From Cichorium intybus (taxonomy: Eukaryota; Streptophyta; Magnoliopsida; Asterales; Asteraceae): a stretch of DNA of 64,000 bases. The notes under the pieces are model-generated. The model saw only the letters and a program-made list of their open reading frames with translations, was not told where the DNA came from and did no database searches. The stretch's first letter is position 1; the number at the start of each line of letters is the position of its first letter. The stretch lies in NCBI GenBank assembly GCA_023525715.1, contig CM042013.1:68978494-69042493 (forward strand). The letters run 5' to 3'. A program made the position numbers and the translations under genes. Below are positions 37,810 to 50,224 of the stretch, piece after piece.

Positions 37810-39628
37810 GGCTATGTGGTATGTCTTCCTTGGTTCCCACATGAAAAGTGATGCCACGACACCGACACACCATCTCCCTTGGTTACCACACCACCAAGGA
37901 AATACCCACCACTTCACATCATCTAATTATTTATTTTATGATTTAATTTAATAGAACTTCAATTCTTTTTTTTTACTTAATTTAAATACAAACATAAATA
38001 AAAATCCTAAAAATTAAAATTTCATTAAAATAAATAAACATTACAAATCCTAAAAATTAAAACTACAAATCCTAAAAATAAAAACTACAAATCTTAAAAA
38101 TAAAAAATAAAATCCTAAAAATTAAAATTACGACTCCTAAAAATAAAAATTAAGGTTCCAAAGGATTATTTTGGTTATTGCGCACGTATTTTTCGTGAAT
38201 TTCTTGTTTGATTTGGCGGATCATCTCGAGGTCGGCGGGTTCGACGTCGTCGTATGTAGTCATGCGCAAAATGTTCATGTCGGCTACGAGTTCTTGTTTG
38301 CGAGCCGCTTCCTCTTTAATGCAGAGTTTTGCTTTTTGAACTTGGAGGTGTTCGTCCAACATCGATTTAAAATAAGCGAACTCGTCCGCGTCGGATACGT
38401 TTTTACTCGAAGACGAGGCCGCTCGCTTTCCTTTATCTCTCCCTTATGGCCGTCAAAGTGGTTGTCCGGGTTCCGGTTCGTTTTCTTTAAAGTCGTCGTT
38501 TAGGTCGAACTCGGTACGCCCGTCAGATTGTTGGGTTTGCTCGGTTGAATTGGATGTTCTCTAGCGTTTGTTGGATCCCGATGATTGTGAATGAACATCC
38601 GGTTTCAACGCCCATTTTGGGCCCGTTCTTAAGATTTCTCATGCCTTTATATGCGTAAACGCCTGATTGCCGTGTTGTTGGCGGTATTGTTGGAGTGCGG
38701 TGTTCAACACATCAAAGTCGCTCCGGCCACTTATTTGCATTTTAGAAAGGTTATTGAAAATGTTGTTGAAACTCTTACACGACGTTCGTAAATCGCGCCA
38801 CTTGCTAGAAACACCGTCGGTGTTTCGGTAAGCACCTCTTCCCATGCTCTCATGAAAATGATCTAAAATCCGATTCCATAAAGTCTCCCCGGTTTGGTTT
38901 GTCCCGGTCAAAGCGTCTTGAGAAATCGCGAGCCAAGCCCCCGCGAACACCGCTTATTCGTCTTCCTTCCAAATCCGTTTGAGCCATTGTGACTTTTTTG
39001 TTATTTTTTTTGCCTCGTCGTTGCGGTTCCACCTCTACTTGCGGTTGCGTTTCCGGTACCGATTCCGGTAGTGGCTCGGGGGACGCTTGTTATGTTTCTT
39101 GTTGTTGTTGAGAAGATTGGAATTGAGGTTGAAATTGTGGATGATACACGTTAGGTTGGAACGGGAACGATTGTTGGTACGGAAAGGGTTGTTGAAAAAA
39201 GTTTTGTTGGAACGCTTGTTGAAACAAATTTTGTTGTGGAATGTCGGATCCTTGTAACGAACCGGTTGGTGAATCGAGAGACGGATATTCTCGGGAAGTA
39301 TTTTGGTTCGGGTTGTGAGGATATGCATTTGAATTGGGATCCATTTTTGTTTGTGTATGTGTAGTAAAAGATGTAACTTTTAATGTGAATGTGTGTGTAT
39401 ATATATAAATGGTTTGAAATTTAAAAAGTTAATGTTTTTTACCAAACGTTCATCTTCACAACGGTCAAATGAGTATAACATTCGAAAATATAGCAGTGGC
39501 CAGCCGTTCCCCTCTCCACGCCAACCCACGGCCACGCCACCCACGCCAGCCCGGGGTGGTGTTCCACGCTGTGGCATGTGGCCACGTCAGTCCCCACGCA
39601 GGCGGCGTGGGGTGTATACCGCACAGTC
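37810..39628 (-). mobile_element. PIF/Harbinger-type element carrying only the Myb/NAM-like partner ORF
   Basis: TTA flanks both ends (37807–37809 and 39629–39631). Left end ggctatgtggtatgtcttcc; right end reversed gactgtgcggtatacacccc. Length 1819 bp, close to the 1861 bp transposase-only element at 19298–21158, and the ends are related to that element's ends. The only gene is the minus-strand ORF1 relic; no transposase sequence is present. Confidence 0.75.
38150..39344 (-). pseudogene. Harbinger ORF1 (Myb/SANT plus NAM-associated C-terminal domain), several breaks
   Basis: In PIF/Harbinger elements this protein binds DNA and brings the transposase into the nucleus. Frame from ATG 39344: MDPNSNAYPHNPNQN and a Gln/Pro/Phe-rich N-terminus to a TAA near 39090. 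Shifted frames then carry the trihelix-like part (AWLAISQDALTGTNQTGE, then NTDGVSSKWRDLRTSCKSFN) at 38639–38950. The NAM-associated C-terminal helix (MLDEHLQVQKAKLCIKEEAA to NNPLEP) ends at 38150. At least one stop and two frameshifts separate the pieces. The order is complete, so it died recently. Confidence 0.8.
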
Positions 39629-39631
39629 TTA

Positions 39632-41080
39632 GCCTAATTACAAAGGTATGGAGGCAAAAAACCTCATCGGTATTGACGTGGCGCTTTGATGCCGTTGAAA
39701 TCACTCCCTCGTGATGCCGACATCGACACTCATCGGCGAAGGAGCGTAGCCAAAACGTTACCGTTACTAGCCGTTGGTGATTTTTTTTTCAAAATTTAAC
39801 ACTATATTTTACCATTTTACACATAATTTTACCACCAAATTCGCTTTATTCTTTCACATTTTTCACTCAAAATGTCTCAAAATCCAAACAATCCAAACCC
39901 CAAATCTTTTTGGGTTCTATCATTCATCCCACCATCCTACCAACCACAATTCGACCCTCAAAATCCATTTCCGATTTACAACCAATTTCTGCAGTCACCA
40001 CAATTCAGTCCTAAAATGATGACGCAAAATTTCAACCCATTTGCACAACTCAACCCTCAATTCCAAACACCATCTCCACAAACTCCACAAACCCCAACCG
40101 TCCCGATAGCCGACGAGGAGCTCGAAAGCCAACCGGAGGATGTTCCGTTCCAACGGAAAAAAGGGGAAAGTGAAAGAAAAAGCAAAACCGGTCGAGAAAC
40201 CCAATGGGAGGTGAAAAAACAAGCTATGAACTCTTGAGGAAGAGGCGGAGTTGGCACGGTTATGGCTCGACATATCCGAGGACGCCACTACCGGTAAAGA
40301 CCAAGGTCAAGACAAGTTTTGGCTGCGCGTTACCAACCAGTTTCGACTTGGAATGCAAGAAGGAGACGACTGCCGGGGTCACGACCAACTCGCCACCAAA
40401 TGGTCGAATATGAACAAGGAAGTGATGCACTTCAACGCGATCATAACAATTTGAAGAACCAATGGGCTAGCGGGGCTAGCGAGTAGACGATTTTGGAACG
40501 TGCTAGCTACATGTTCCAAAATGATTGGGTGAAACCGTTCAAATATTTGCATGTTTGAAATATCCTAAAGGATAAACAAAAATGGTAGGGTGGTAAAAAA
40601 GCGAGCAAACCAAACAAAACGGGTTATTCGGGGTCGTATCACGATACATCAGACGCGCATGTTGGAGTGGATCTCAACGACAATGACGAAGATATAGTTG
40701 TGGTCGAACGACCAAGTCGTCCGATACGCCGAGATGCCACAAAGCAGAAAGGAAAAGCAAAAGCTACATCTTTACTACTCGTCGGTTATCGGTCGCTCCG
40801 ACGAGATTCAACAAATTAGGACTGAATTCTCGGGTTTCCTTTTAATGTAATGTTTTTTCTAAATTTCTTGTAATGAATAATTTTAATTTTTATGTAATGT
40901 TTTAATTTTTATTTTATCTAATTTTAATTTAAATGTCACAATTTAAACAAATTAAAAAAAACTATAGAATGACATCCCCCATTGTAGGCATCTAAAAGCA
41001 TTTTCGTCGGCATCCTATGTGGCGTATATGTGGTAGTCGGATGTAGTTGTTCCATCGATATCCATACCGATTAGCCTAAT
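39632..41080 (+). mobile_element. Second Harbinger-type relic, plus orientation
   Basis: Right end at about 41075 reads ataccgattagcctaatta, matching the split fragment at 37562. The left boundary near 39640–39750 is unclear. It carries a broken ORF1 on the plus strand and no transposase. Confidence 0.6.
39872..40850 (+). pseudogene. Harbinger ORF1 relic (NAM-associated family)
   Basis: ATG at 39872 opens MSQNPNNPNPKSFWVLSF with an Asn/Pro/Gln/Phe-rich N-terminus like the minus-strand copy at 39344. After a stop near 40237 the next frames give EEEAELARLWLDISEDATTG, FWLRVTNQF and HDQLATKWSNMNKEV, the trihelix-like core, then degenerate sequence to about 40850. Several frameshifts; not functional. 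Confidence 0.72.
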
Positions 41081-41870
41081 TAATAAGTTGGGTAAACAAC
41101 TTTTTCACATTTTGAAACCATAAAACTCCTGTTCCAATAAAAATCAAATCAATATTTTAAAAAGAGAATTACAATTACAGTTAGAGAAAATAAAATTTGA
41201 ACTTCACTTAATCAATTTATTAACATACACGGTTTCAAAAAAAAAACATTCATAAAAAATAAAACTTTATTCTACCGACAACCAAAAATCAAAAGCATAG
41301 GTAATTTCTTGTACTGTAACCCGGGGGACTTCCGATAACTGCTTCTGGCATAGAGTCTTTAGCTCCTTACATCCAAACCACCAAAGCAACCCGAAACAAC
41401 CTGAAGAGAGAGAGGTACCGTGAGAGACAGAAATAGAAAGGGAGAGAGGTAGCGTGAGAGAAAGAAGGATGGTGAGTGACTTCCGGTCGATCTGTTGACG
41501 TTGAGGCCGCCTGTGACAGTAAGGGGTTGAGAGACGGTGTGATATTGAGAGACGGTGTGATATCAGGAGATAGAGAAAGAGAGAATCATGTTGATACATA
41601 CTGGACATGGCGGCGGCCGACGATGACAGAGATCGAGAGTGATGTTGTACCCAACAGTAAGGCACTGATGTCGGCGGTGAGGCGCCGCTACTGTGGCCGG
41701 TGAGAGTGAGAGATCGAGAGATAAGGTCGAACGAGAGTGTGAGAGATCAGTAGAGAAACAAAAGAGAAAGAGAGAGAGAGGCGTGAGGGAGGAGGGAGGC
41801 AGATGAATGGAGATAGAACTAGGGTTTTGTATTATAAACTACGGTTTTTAATTTTACAACTTATTATAAG
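41081..41870. other. Unassigned region with GA-rich tract
   Basis: Positions 41400–41800 are strongly purine-rich (gagagagagg) and include a tandem 18-mer gagagacggtgtgatatt/c at about 41528–41565. Minus-strand ORF 41267–41665 is Ser/Leu-rich low complexity and has no recognisable domain. Possibly a captured 5' leader; nothing firm. Confidence 0.35.
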
Positions 41871-41882
41871 CTACGGTTTTTA

Positions 41883-42022
41883 CAAGTTGGGGCTAGCCCA
41901 CTTGGCTAACAAGGTGATATACTAACAAGGAGGTCATGGGTTCAAACCCTGACACTAACATAACAAGGAGTAGTTTAGGAGTAAGAGTAGGATAGATTTG
42001 TCATTCAAAAAAAAAAAAAAAA
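41883..42022 (+). mobile_element. tRNA-derived SINE with A and B boxes and poly-A tail
   Basis: Short element starting caagttggggctagcccact. A-box-like tggctaacaagg and a B-box ggttcaaaccc (about 41939–41949) are present, and it ends in A15. The 12 bp target duplication ctacggttttta lies at 41871–41882 and 42023–42034. Pol III promoter boxes plus a tail and direct repeats are diagnostic. It sits in a locally duplicated 33 bp sequence. Confidence 0.85.
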
Positions 42023-42449
42023 CTACGGTTTTTAATTTTACAACTTATTATAATTCCTTTTTGAGTAAATTATAGTATTGTTCCCTGTGGTTTGCCCCAA
42101 TTTTCACGTTGGTCCAATCTTGGGAAATCCCACATATCGGCCCCTATAGTTTGCATTTACTAACACATTTGGTCCCTCCTTCCGTTAGACACAACATTTT
42201 ATGTTAAATGCAGGGTGAAATGACTAAATTACCCTCTTTATTCTATTTTTAATTAATATTTTTATAAAAATATGTGTCTCTCTATCCATCTTTCTCTCAC
42301 TCTCCATCTTCGGAAATCCCAAGCGGAATTTCGATAGTAACCATGCCCTAGTTTTGTAAGAAGTTGAATATCCGAACAATGGTGAAGATAATGTTGCCGA
42401 AGATTATAAAGCTGCTGAAGATGATGATCGTACGTATCATGGTGAAGAC

Positions 42450-44713
42450 ATGCTTCAACAAGTAACTTCAAGGCACGTAACTTCAAGGGAAGAACAAGGT
42501 ACACCGATGTATCTTGGAGATGAGGCTGTTGAAGATGATGATCATACGTACCCAAATGATATCAACAATGGTAACTGCATACTAAACCAAGTAACTTCCG
42601 GCCATGGAGTTAAACTTACGGCTGATGATGGAGTTAAACCTACCGGCAATGGCTCTCTTGCAAGTGGAGAAGACACTCCAACGGTAACAAACATCACCCC
42701 AATTATTGGGGAGGGTAACTCTCTTTCCTCTCTTTTTAATGTAAACCGTAGCTTTTCTTCAAGTGGGTGTCCAAATGAATTTAGTGGGGAGAAAAAGTGG
42801 GACAACAAGGATCATGCTTCACCTTTAAATATTACTTTTGACCATCCTTATGAGCCATGTGTAGGAGACATAGAATCCACCTTTCTAGCTTCCCAAGATG
42901 CCCATAATTCCACTTGTAGTTTTAAATTTGATCCCCTCCAATATAAAATCGGGTCTTCCAAATCCATCCTAGGACCAACACCTACTATCCCTCCCCCTTC
43001 TTGGGCTTCCATAACAATCCTTCCTTTTTGGGCCATACTACACCTAACTTATCTACTAACACTAAAAACAACTCTAAGCCCAATGTTTCTAATTCTTCTA
43101 AGGCTTTTAGGCATCACGGTTTTAAAAATAATATGAATTTTAAGCCCCATAATCCAAATAATATTCTTCGTAAGATAGAACCAGAAAACAAAAATAATAA
43201 CGCTTGGTCTCGTAAACTTCCGTTGCTCGTTTATTCACAAGCTAATATTTTGAGTGGTTCACACAAACACTCAAGCGATAAGTTTCGATTTATTCCTAAC
43301 TTAAGTGACAATATTGATGTGCCCGTTGATATCCCTGTGACTGTCGTTAATAATATTTGTGAAACTTATGCGCGGACCATTTGTGGTTATTTTGTGGGAT
43401 GTAAAACTTATTATTCTGATGTTCGTTTTCTCGCTTCTAAGATGTGGTCTCAATATGGGCTTGAGGACGTTTTGTTAAATGGTAATGGAGTCTACCTATT
43501 TAAATTTAACAACGACCAAGGTCTACAACATGTTATTACCCATGGCCCATGGACTTTTAGGGGTGCCCCGATTGTCATGCAAAAATGGAGACCCGGACTT
43601 AGCATTCATAGAAACAACCATGACAAACTTCCGCTATGGATTAAAATCCATGACATCCCCTATGAGACTTGGAGTGAGGAAGGGTTAAGTCACATTGATT
43701 CTAAAATTGGTAAGCCTCTAGCCATGGATTCTTATACGGCTAATATGTGCACTTATGCTGCGGGGTAAAGCCGTTTATGCCCGTGTCCTTTTAGAAGTAC
43801 CAACTCGTCCCTCATGGGTGGACAAAATTATCATTCGTATCCCAGATCCTGAAACACTTGAGTTTTCAACCCATACGCTTAGAGTTGAGTATGAATGGAA
43901 ACCACCTATGTGCTCTCATTGTAAGGTGTTTGGACACGAAACACATGTTTGTATGCATGTTATTACTAAAACAAATGCTACTTCTATTGCTAAACATATG
44001 GATACTTCTACCATTAATACGGAAAAACTTGAACAACCTATTATAGATAATATTGATGATTTTACTATGGTTTCAAATAAGAAAAATTCTTCAAAACATG
44101 TTTCTATTAAAGACAATAAAAATAATGAATCATCTAAAAGCAATATAAGTAGAAAATACCAAAACAATACCCAAGATAAATTTTTTTCCAAAAATAAAAA
44201 CTATTTAAAAACTATTAGAAATAAGAAACGTTTTGAGAAACTTCCGGTTCATATTAATAATAGCCCCCCTTTATCCCCCAATTCTCCTAATCCCCCTTGA
44301 AGGATAAGGCGGCTATTGTTGGCTTCCCTAGCCCTATCATACGACTTTCTTCCTCCCAGCCCCTAAATCAGTCTGAATCCTCCACACCTTTATTCAACGC
44401 CTTCTCCATTCTAGAGGCTTGTTCCTCTGACGTCACGGATATTCCCTCTACTTCTTTCCCCTTGCCCCCTCCTGGTGCTCCTTCCCATTTTAGACCAGAT
44501 GATTTTGATCCTGATGCTGATGACATTATCAAAGAGGATAATAGTATTGAGGTTGATTCTGATGATGGTGACACTGCCCAGTTCATTGTTAATGAGTCTG
44601 GATCCTATAATGATCACCCTATGATAGCTCCGGTGTCCGAGCAGATGGACTCCACCCCCTCAAAGTATCCATATGACGCACATCGCTGCATGGAATACTC
44701 GCGGTCTCTGTAA
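42450..44713 (+). pseudogene. LINE ORF1 (DUF4283 plus CCHC knuckle), frameshifted
   Basis: RNA-binding gag-like protein of plant L1 elements. Frames 42450–43136, 43001–43768, 43755–44300 and 44297–44713 carry successive parts. The DUF4283 section reads ICGYFVGCKTYYSDVRF and VITHGPWTFRGAPIVMQKW. The knuckle is MCSHCKVFGHETHVCMH. Frame changes occur near 43010–43050, 43760 and 44297. Near the start, a ~130 bp internal duplication repeats gaagatgatgatc.tacgta and caagtaacttc. Confidence 0.8.
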
Positions 44714-47700
44714 GCCTTCTCATCAGAAAGCCTTGAGAGATCTTATCCACGATCAAAATCTTCATATTTGTGCTACCCTTGAGACTCGTGCTTCCTTCTC
44801 TAACCTCCCTCTTATCTGTAGTTGTTTGTTTGGCTCCTGGTCGTGGTCGTCCAACAGTCTTTTTTCCCCTAGAGGGACTAGAATTGTGGTTGCCTGGGAC
44901 CCGATAGCTATTGATATGATGCTTATCGACTTAAATGATCAGGTTATGCATTTCAAAGTTAATATTCGTGACTCTAATAAATTCTTTTTCTGCTCCTTCG
45001 TCTATGCTCATAATAATCACATGCTTCGTCGCTCTCTTTGGCATTCTCTTGCGGTCCATAAGAATATGGTTAAAGATACCCCTTGGATTCTCCTGGGTGA
45101 TTTCAATGTTGCTCTTGATATTAAAGATAGCACCTCCGGGTCGTCGGGGTTCTCTCGTGCCATGGAGGACTTCAGGGACTGTGTCAATCTGATTGAAATG
45201 GAAGACCTTAACTATAAAGGTCTCTCCTACACATGGACCAAGTCTCCTAATGGTTCGGGTGGCATCCTTAAGAAAATTGACCGTGTCATGGGAAATACTC
45301 ACTTCGTTGCTTCTTTCCCCTCTTCTACTATCAATTTTCTCCCTTACCGTTCGTCCGACCATACCCCTGCTGTGCTTTCTCTCCCACATCGTGCCCCTTT
45401 CAAACCTAAACCTTTCAAGTTCCCTAATTTCCTGACTTATAAGAATGATTTCAAACAGATTGTTGCCTCTTCTTGGAACCCCAATATCCCTGGGTATCGG
45501 ATGTATAAGGTTTTCCAAAACCTTAAAAATCTGAAAATTCCACTTCGTAAGATGCTCCGCAACCAGGGCAACCTCTTTTCTAAGGTTATCTCCCTTCGTA
45601 ATGAGCTTGATAGAGTTCAGAGTGCTCTGGATCGAGACCCTTTCAATAAGGATCTTCATGAAGAACAATGCAGGTATCTCCTCGGGTTTAACGAGGCTAG
45701 CCTGGATGAAGAGAGATTCTTGAAACAAAAGGCTAAGGTTAACTGGCTTCGTGAGGGTGACAAAAATTCGGCTTTTTTCCACAAATCAGTTAAAAGCCGT
45801 AAATCTCGCAATCGTATAAATTCTATCCAGGATGCTCTTGGAAACTGGATCTCGGGGAATGCTCTTCCCAATCTTTTTGTCTCCCACTTTCAAACTTTCT
45901 TGGCTTCTGCCCATCCTTCACTTGCTATTCGTGACCATTGTTCCCTCTTCTCTAATAAGCTCTCCCCTCTCCAGTCTGCCGTCATGCTTACTCCTGTTAC
46001 TGATAAGGAGATTAAGTGTGTCCTGTTCCAGATGGGTGATGATAAAGCTCCTGGACCTGATGGTTTCTATGCTCAGTTCTTCAAATCTGCTTGGGATATT
46101 GTGGGTCCTGATCTCTGTATGGCAGTTAAGGAATTCTTCTATTCTGGAAAACTTCTTAAGTCTTTCAACAGCACCATCCTTGCTCTCATCCCCAAAGTTG
46201 ATTCCCCTTCCAAAGTCACTGATTTCCGCCCAATCGCTTGTTGTAATGTTGTTTACAAATGTATCAGCAAGATTATTGCGGATCGTATCAAGAACCATCT
46301 TTCTTTTCTGGTTGATGATAACCAGTCTGCTTTCATCCCTGGTCGTTTGATCACCGACAACGTCCTTCTTGTTCACGAGCTCATGCGTGATTATCATCGT
46401 CATCGTGGTTCTCCTAGGTATGCTTTTAAGGTCGATATTCAAAAAGCATACGACACAGTTGACTGGTCGTTTCTGCGGACTATCTTGTTTGGATTTGGTT
46501 TCCCTGATCGTATGATTGACTGGATCATGACATGTGTTTCCACGGTTGCATACTCTGTGAGTATCAATGGTAATACACACGGTTATTTCGACGGTAAAAG
46601 GGGGCTTCGGCAGGGTGACCCCCTCTCTCCCTATCTCTTCACTCTTGTCATGGAGGTGCTTAACCTAATGATCAAAAGAAACATCCATGATTCTGACTCT
46701 TTTAAATTCCACAGACAATGTGATGATCAAAGTATCACCCATCTCTGCTTTGCCGACGATCTCCTTCTCTTCTGTCATGAAGATAGCTCTTCGGTTAGAG
46801 TCATCTGCGACTCTCTTGAAGAATTCTCTAGGGTTTCTGGCCTCCATCCTAATATTGCTAAGAGTGAAGCATTCTACTGTAATGTTGGTGAGAGGACCAG
46901 GGCTGCCATTGACCGTATTGTTAAGTTTCCTGAGGGCTCTTTCCCTGTTCGATACCTTGGCGTTCCTCTTATCACCACCCGTCTTGCCCACAAAGACTGT
47001 AAAGGCCTTGTTGATAAAGTCAAATGCAGGATTAATGACTGGAAAAACAAGTCTCTCTCCTTTGCTGGTCGTCTCTAGCTCATCCTCTCTGTTCTTTCTT
47101 CTACTCAAATCTATTGGGCTTCTGTTTTTATTCTTCCTAAATCTATCTCTAACGATATTGAGAAGCTCATGAGAGGTTTCCTCTGGTGCAATGGTGAGTT
47201 GAAACGAGGTAAAGCTAAAGTCTCCTGGAAAACTGTGTGCCTTCCTAAGGAACATGGTGGTCTTGGCATCCGTAACCTTGCTATCTGGAATGTTGCCCTT
47301 ATGGCTTCCCATGTTTGGAGACTCCTTTCCAAGAAAGAGTCCCTATGGGTTAAGTGGATCCACTCATACCGTCTTTGTGGTCGTAACTTTTGGGATGCCC
47401 CCAAAAAGTACGGTTCTGGATTTGCCTGGCGAAACATCCTTGATATGCGGGGATAAGATAAGGGAGTATATAGTTTCCCAGATAGGTGATGGATGCTCTA
47501 CTTCTTCTTGGTTCGATAACTGGCACCCTGCGGGCCCCCTTTCTAAATTCTTGTCTGCCCGTGACATCCATAATGCGGGTTTCGCTCCTGATACTAAGGT
47601 TGCTGACCTGGTCCTCTATGGATCTTGGGTTCGCCCACATTGTTGGAGGGACTCCCATGCTGCTCTTCTTTCTCATAACCCTCCTACTCTTTCCACGTCC

Positions 47701-48306
47701 GTTCCTGATAAACTCCTTTGGAGATCTAGAGACGGTAAACTCTCTCCTTTCTCTGTTCATTCTGTTTGGCAGTCTATTTGCCCCTATCATCAACCGGTCT
47801 TCTGGTTTCATCTTGTTTGGTTCTCCCAGAATATTCCCAGACATGCTTTCATTCTCTGGGCTGCTCTTAAAAATCGTATAAAGACTCATGATAAAATCAA
47901 AATCTGGGACACTAACTCCAATCTCAATTGTGCCTTCTGCGGGGATTGTCCGGATTCCCTTTCCCATCTCTTCTTTGAATGTTCTTTCACTTCTATGGTT
48001 TGGCATGACCTCCATCATGTCATGAATCTCTCCTTCCCCACTGATACCTGGTCTGATATCATTAATCAACTCAACCCCATTTCTAAGAGCAAGACCATTT
48101 GGTCCATCATTAGAAGACTTGTTCTTGCTGGAGCTGTTTACCACATTTGGCAGGAAAGAAATTTTCGAATTTTTACAAAAACTAAAAGATCTCATCATGC
48201 TGTCGTGAATAGTGTTATGGATGATATCCGCTGTAGACTACTGAGTCTATCTATGAGACCGTGCACTAATGTTGATTTGGCTAAAACGGTATGGACCATC
48301 CCTTAA
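44673..48306 (+). pseudogene. LINE ORF2 (endonuclease – reverse transcriptase – zf-RVT), one stop and one frameshift
   Basis: Target-primed reverse transcription enzyme. The 801-codon frame from 44673 starts MTHIAAWNTRGL, has the endonuclease ILLGDFN and RSSDHTP motifs, then RT with FRPIACCNVVYK, FIPGRLITDN, GLRQGDPLSPYLF and the catalytic FADD in LCFADDLLLF. TAG at 47076–47078 interrupts it. The same frame continues to 47456 (LMRGFLWCNG, WKTVCLPKEHGGLGIRN). After a frameshift near 47440, the +1 frame finishes with the zf-RVT domain (PRHAFILWAALKNRIKTHDK) to the stop at 48304–48306. Long antisense ORFs here are shadows of this codon pattern. Confidence 0.9.
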
Positions 48307-49069
48307 CTTTCTTCCTCTTCGCTCCGATATTTTTCTCTGCTTGTATGGTTTGTTTGTTTTGCAGGTTGCTTTCCTTTATGTTCTTGTTTGCTTCTGGTTC
48401 CATTTCTTGTTTTGGTTCCTAGTTTAGCCTTGTTGTCCGTTGGGGCCTGTCCCGATGGATTTTCTGTTTTTTAGGTGGGGAGTCCCCAGCCTTATATTGT
48501 ATTTATTCATTTTATTAATAAAATTTGCCAGAGGTGCCGCCCTCTTTACCCAAAAAACCGGCTACACTTTCGGTTCTCGATGCTCGACAAAATCTTCAAC
48601 ACCACTGTCTTCTTTCATGTATACAAACCGAATTCAGACATTGACGGTTGAATTTGATTCCAACTTTTGAGATCAAATTGAGTTCGATGCAAGTTTGTGG
48701 AGATCGATTTTGGTTCCAAATGATTTCATATGGTTTTGTTTTCAGATGGGTTCTTCAATGGCGTATCATCTGGTTAAGTTCGATGCAGGTTTTTCCAATA
48801 CCGAGATTTGATTTTGGGTTAGGTAATTTGTTGGATCGCAAAACCAATATGATTCGTGGGTCTGCGTGTTCTCCAAATCAAATCAGATCCGTCCCTTTCG
48901 TTTCATGTTTAAGAAGGGTATTATGAAATCAACAAAAAAGTTGAAAAACATTAATAATAGAGAAATTGATTTCATCGGATAATGGGTTTCATTTTCATCT
49001 CATTATCTTTGGGGATTGCAAGGTCTCATTTGAAGAAGAGTTGCGTGTAACAGGAGTCACCAACCGAGA

Positions 49070-49330
49070 ATGGAATCAAACCAAGAATCAGCACGGAGAT
49101 CAAGGATGATGAAACATAAGCATATAGATGATCTCATGGCTCAAGCCAACAAGATCAAGAACGATAATGTGTACCATCGACGTTACCACACATCGGTTTG
49201 TCAGAATTGAAGTAGAGAACTTCGTTTTGAGGGCTCAGGTAAGCGAGCTCAACAACCAGATAGTAGATTCGATGAACGAGATCATGAATTACATCAACAT
49301 AAATACCAATTATAGAGAACTTTGTTTTGA
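49070..49330 (+). pseudogene. Captured bZIP transcription-factor fragment (S1/bZIP11-like), frameshifted
   Basis: From ATG 49070 the frame reads SNQESARRSRMMKHKHIDDL, the basic region of group-S bZIPs, which normally has NRES. After about 49165 the next frame continues DVTTHRFVRIEVENFVLRAQ then VSELNNQIVDSMNEI, the leucine-zipper part. One frameshift separates them. It lies between the LINE and the right TIR of the Mutator-like element. This is what host gene capture looks like; a source gene should exist elsewhere in the genome. Confidence 0.82.
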
Positions 49331-49980
49331 GGGTACAGTTGAGATCCAAGGTGAATTCCGTTATGCTGGTGCTTCTCTTAATCGGAGGCCGGTTTCTCTT
49401 ACCCAATATCATCTCCACACCTCTCTATGTGTTTCTAGTTTCTCGATAGTACAAAAACGAAATAGATATTCTGACAATTATAGTGGTTATGGGGGAGAGA
49501 GATAATGATATTTATTTTTAAAAAAAAAAATAATTAAAAAAATAAATTAAATGGTATAGTGGTTATTTCACCCTGTATTTAATGGAAAAACATTGTGTCT
49601 AATAGAGTGAGGGACCAAATATGTTAGTAAATGCAAACCATAGGGGCCGATATGTGGGATTTCCGAAGGTTAGACCAATGTGAAAACTGGGACAAACCAT
49701 ATGGACCAATACTGTAATTTACTCTTCCTTTTTAAATGTTTTAAACCTTGTTATAAACGAGCGGAAGGGAGCCGCGCGTTGCTGCGGTTAAGGAAGTCAA
49801 TAAATTAAAACTATAGGGATCAAAACTGTAATAATGTTAAACTGGCAAACAAAACTATAGAACCAAAATTGTAATTAATAAAAATTAAAACTATAGGGAC
49901 TAAAACTATAATTATACAAATTAAAACTACAGGGGTAAAAATTATAATAAACTAAAATGATACTATTCATTCAAGGCAAC

Positions 49981-50092
<112 letters not shown>

Positions 50093-50224
50093 GCATGTAC
50101 CGTACTTCTTGTTTCTTTCCATATGGCCGGTTGGTAAATTTTTTTTACAACTTAAATTACATCTAATTATAATTTTTTTAAAAACGTTTCATTTTATGAT
50201 AAGTTTTTTTAATCTTAATATGAA

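Larger units (their letters stand above)
42378..48556 (+). mobile_element. L1-type LINE inserted inside the Mutator-like element
   Basis: ORF1, ORF2 and a 3' end attaaaatttgcc… finishing ttacccaaaaaa at about 48556 are in the expected order. The 5' boundary is uncertain (about 42378); a target duplication was not identified, so 5' truncation is possible. The frames contain few breaks, so the copy is moderately young. Confidence 0.82.
42063..49724. mobile_element. Mutator-like element (Pack-MULE type), TIRs about 200 bp, 9 bp TSD, containing a LINE
   Basis: The left end (from 42063, gagtaaattatagtattgtt) and the reverse complement of the right end (to 49724, gagtaaattacagtattggt) stay alignable for about 200 bases. 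The 9-base target duplication ttccttttt is perfect at 42054–42062 and 49725–49733. There is no MuDR transposase inside. Contents: a bZIP gene fragment next to the right TIR, and an L1 LINE filling most of the interior. Without the LINE the element would be roughly 1.5 kb. Confidence 0.9.

Noticed and set aside
41935..41955. tRNA gene
   Set aside because: Pol III box B is present but there is no cloverleaf; poly-A tail and target duplications show a SINE.
44931..48198. Large minus-strand ORFs (283, 220, 215 and 282 codons) opposite the LINE
   Set aside because: They are antisense shadows of ORF2, whose plus-strand frames carry all the reverse-transcriptase motifs.
48590..48960. Sucrose-control upstream ORF before the bZIP fragment
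   Set aside because: Group-S bZIP leaders often hold one, but none of the short frames here matched the conserved peptide I would expect.
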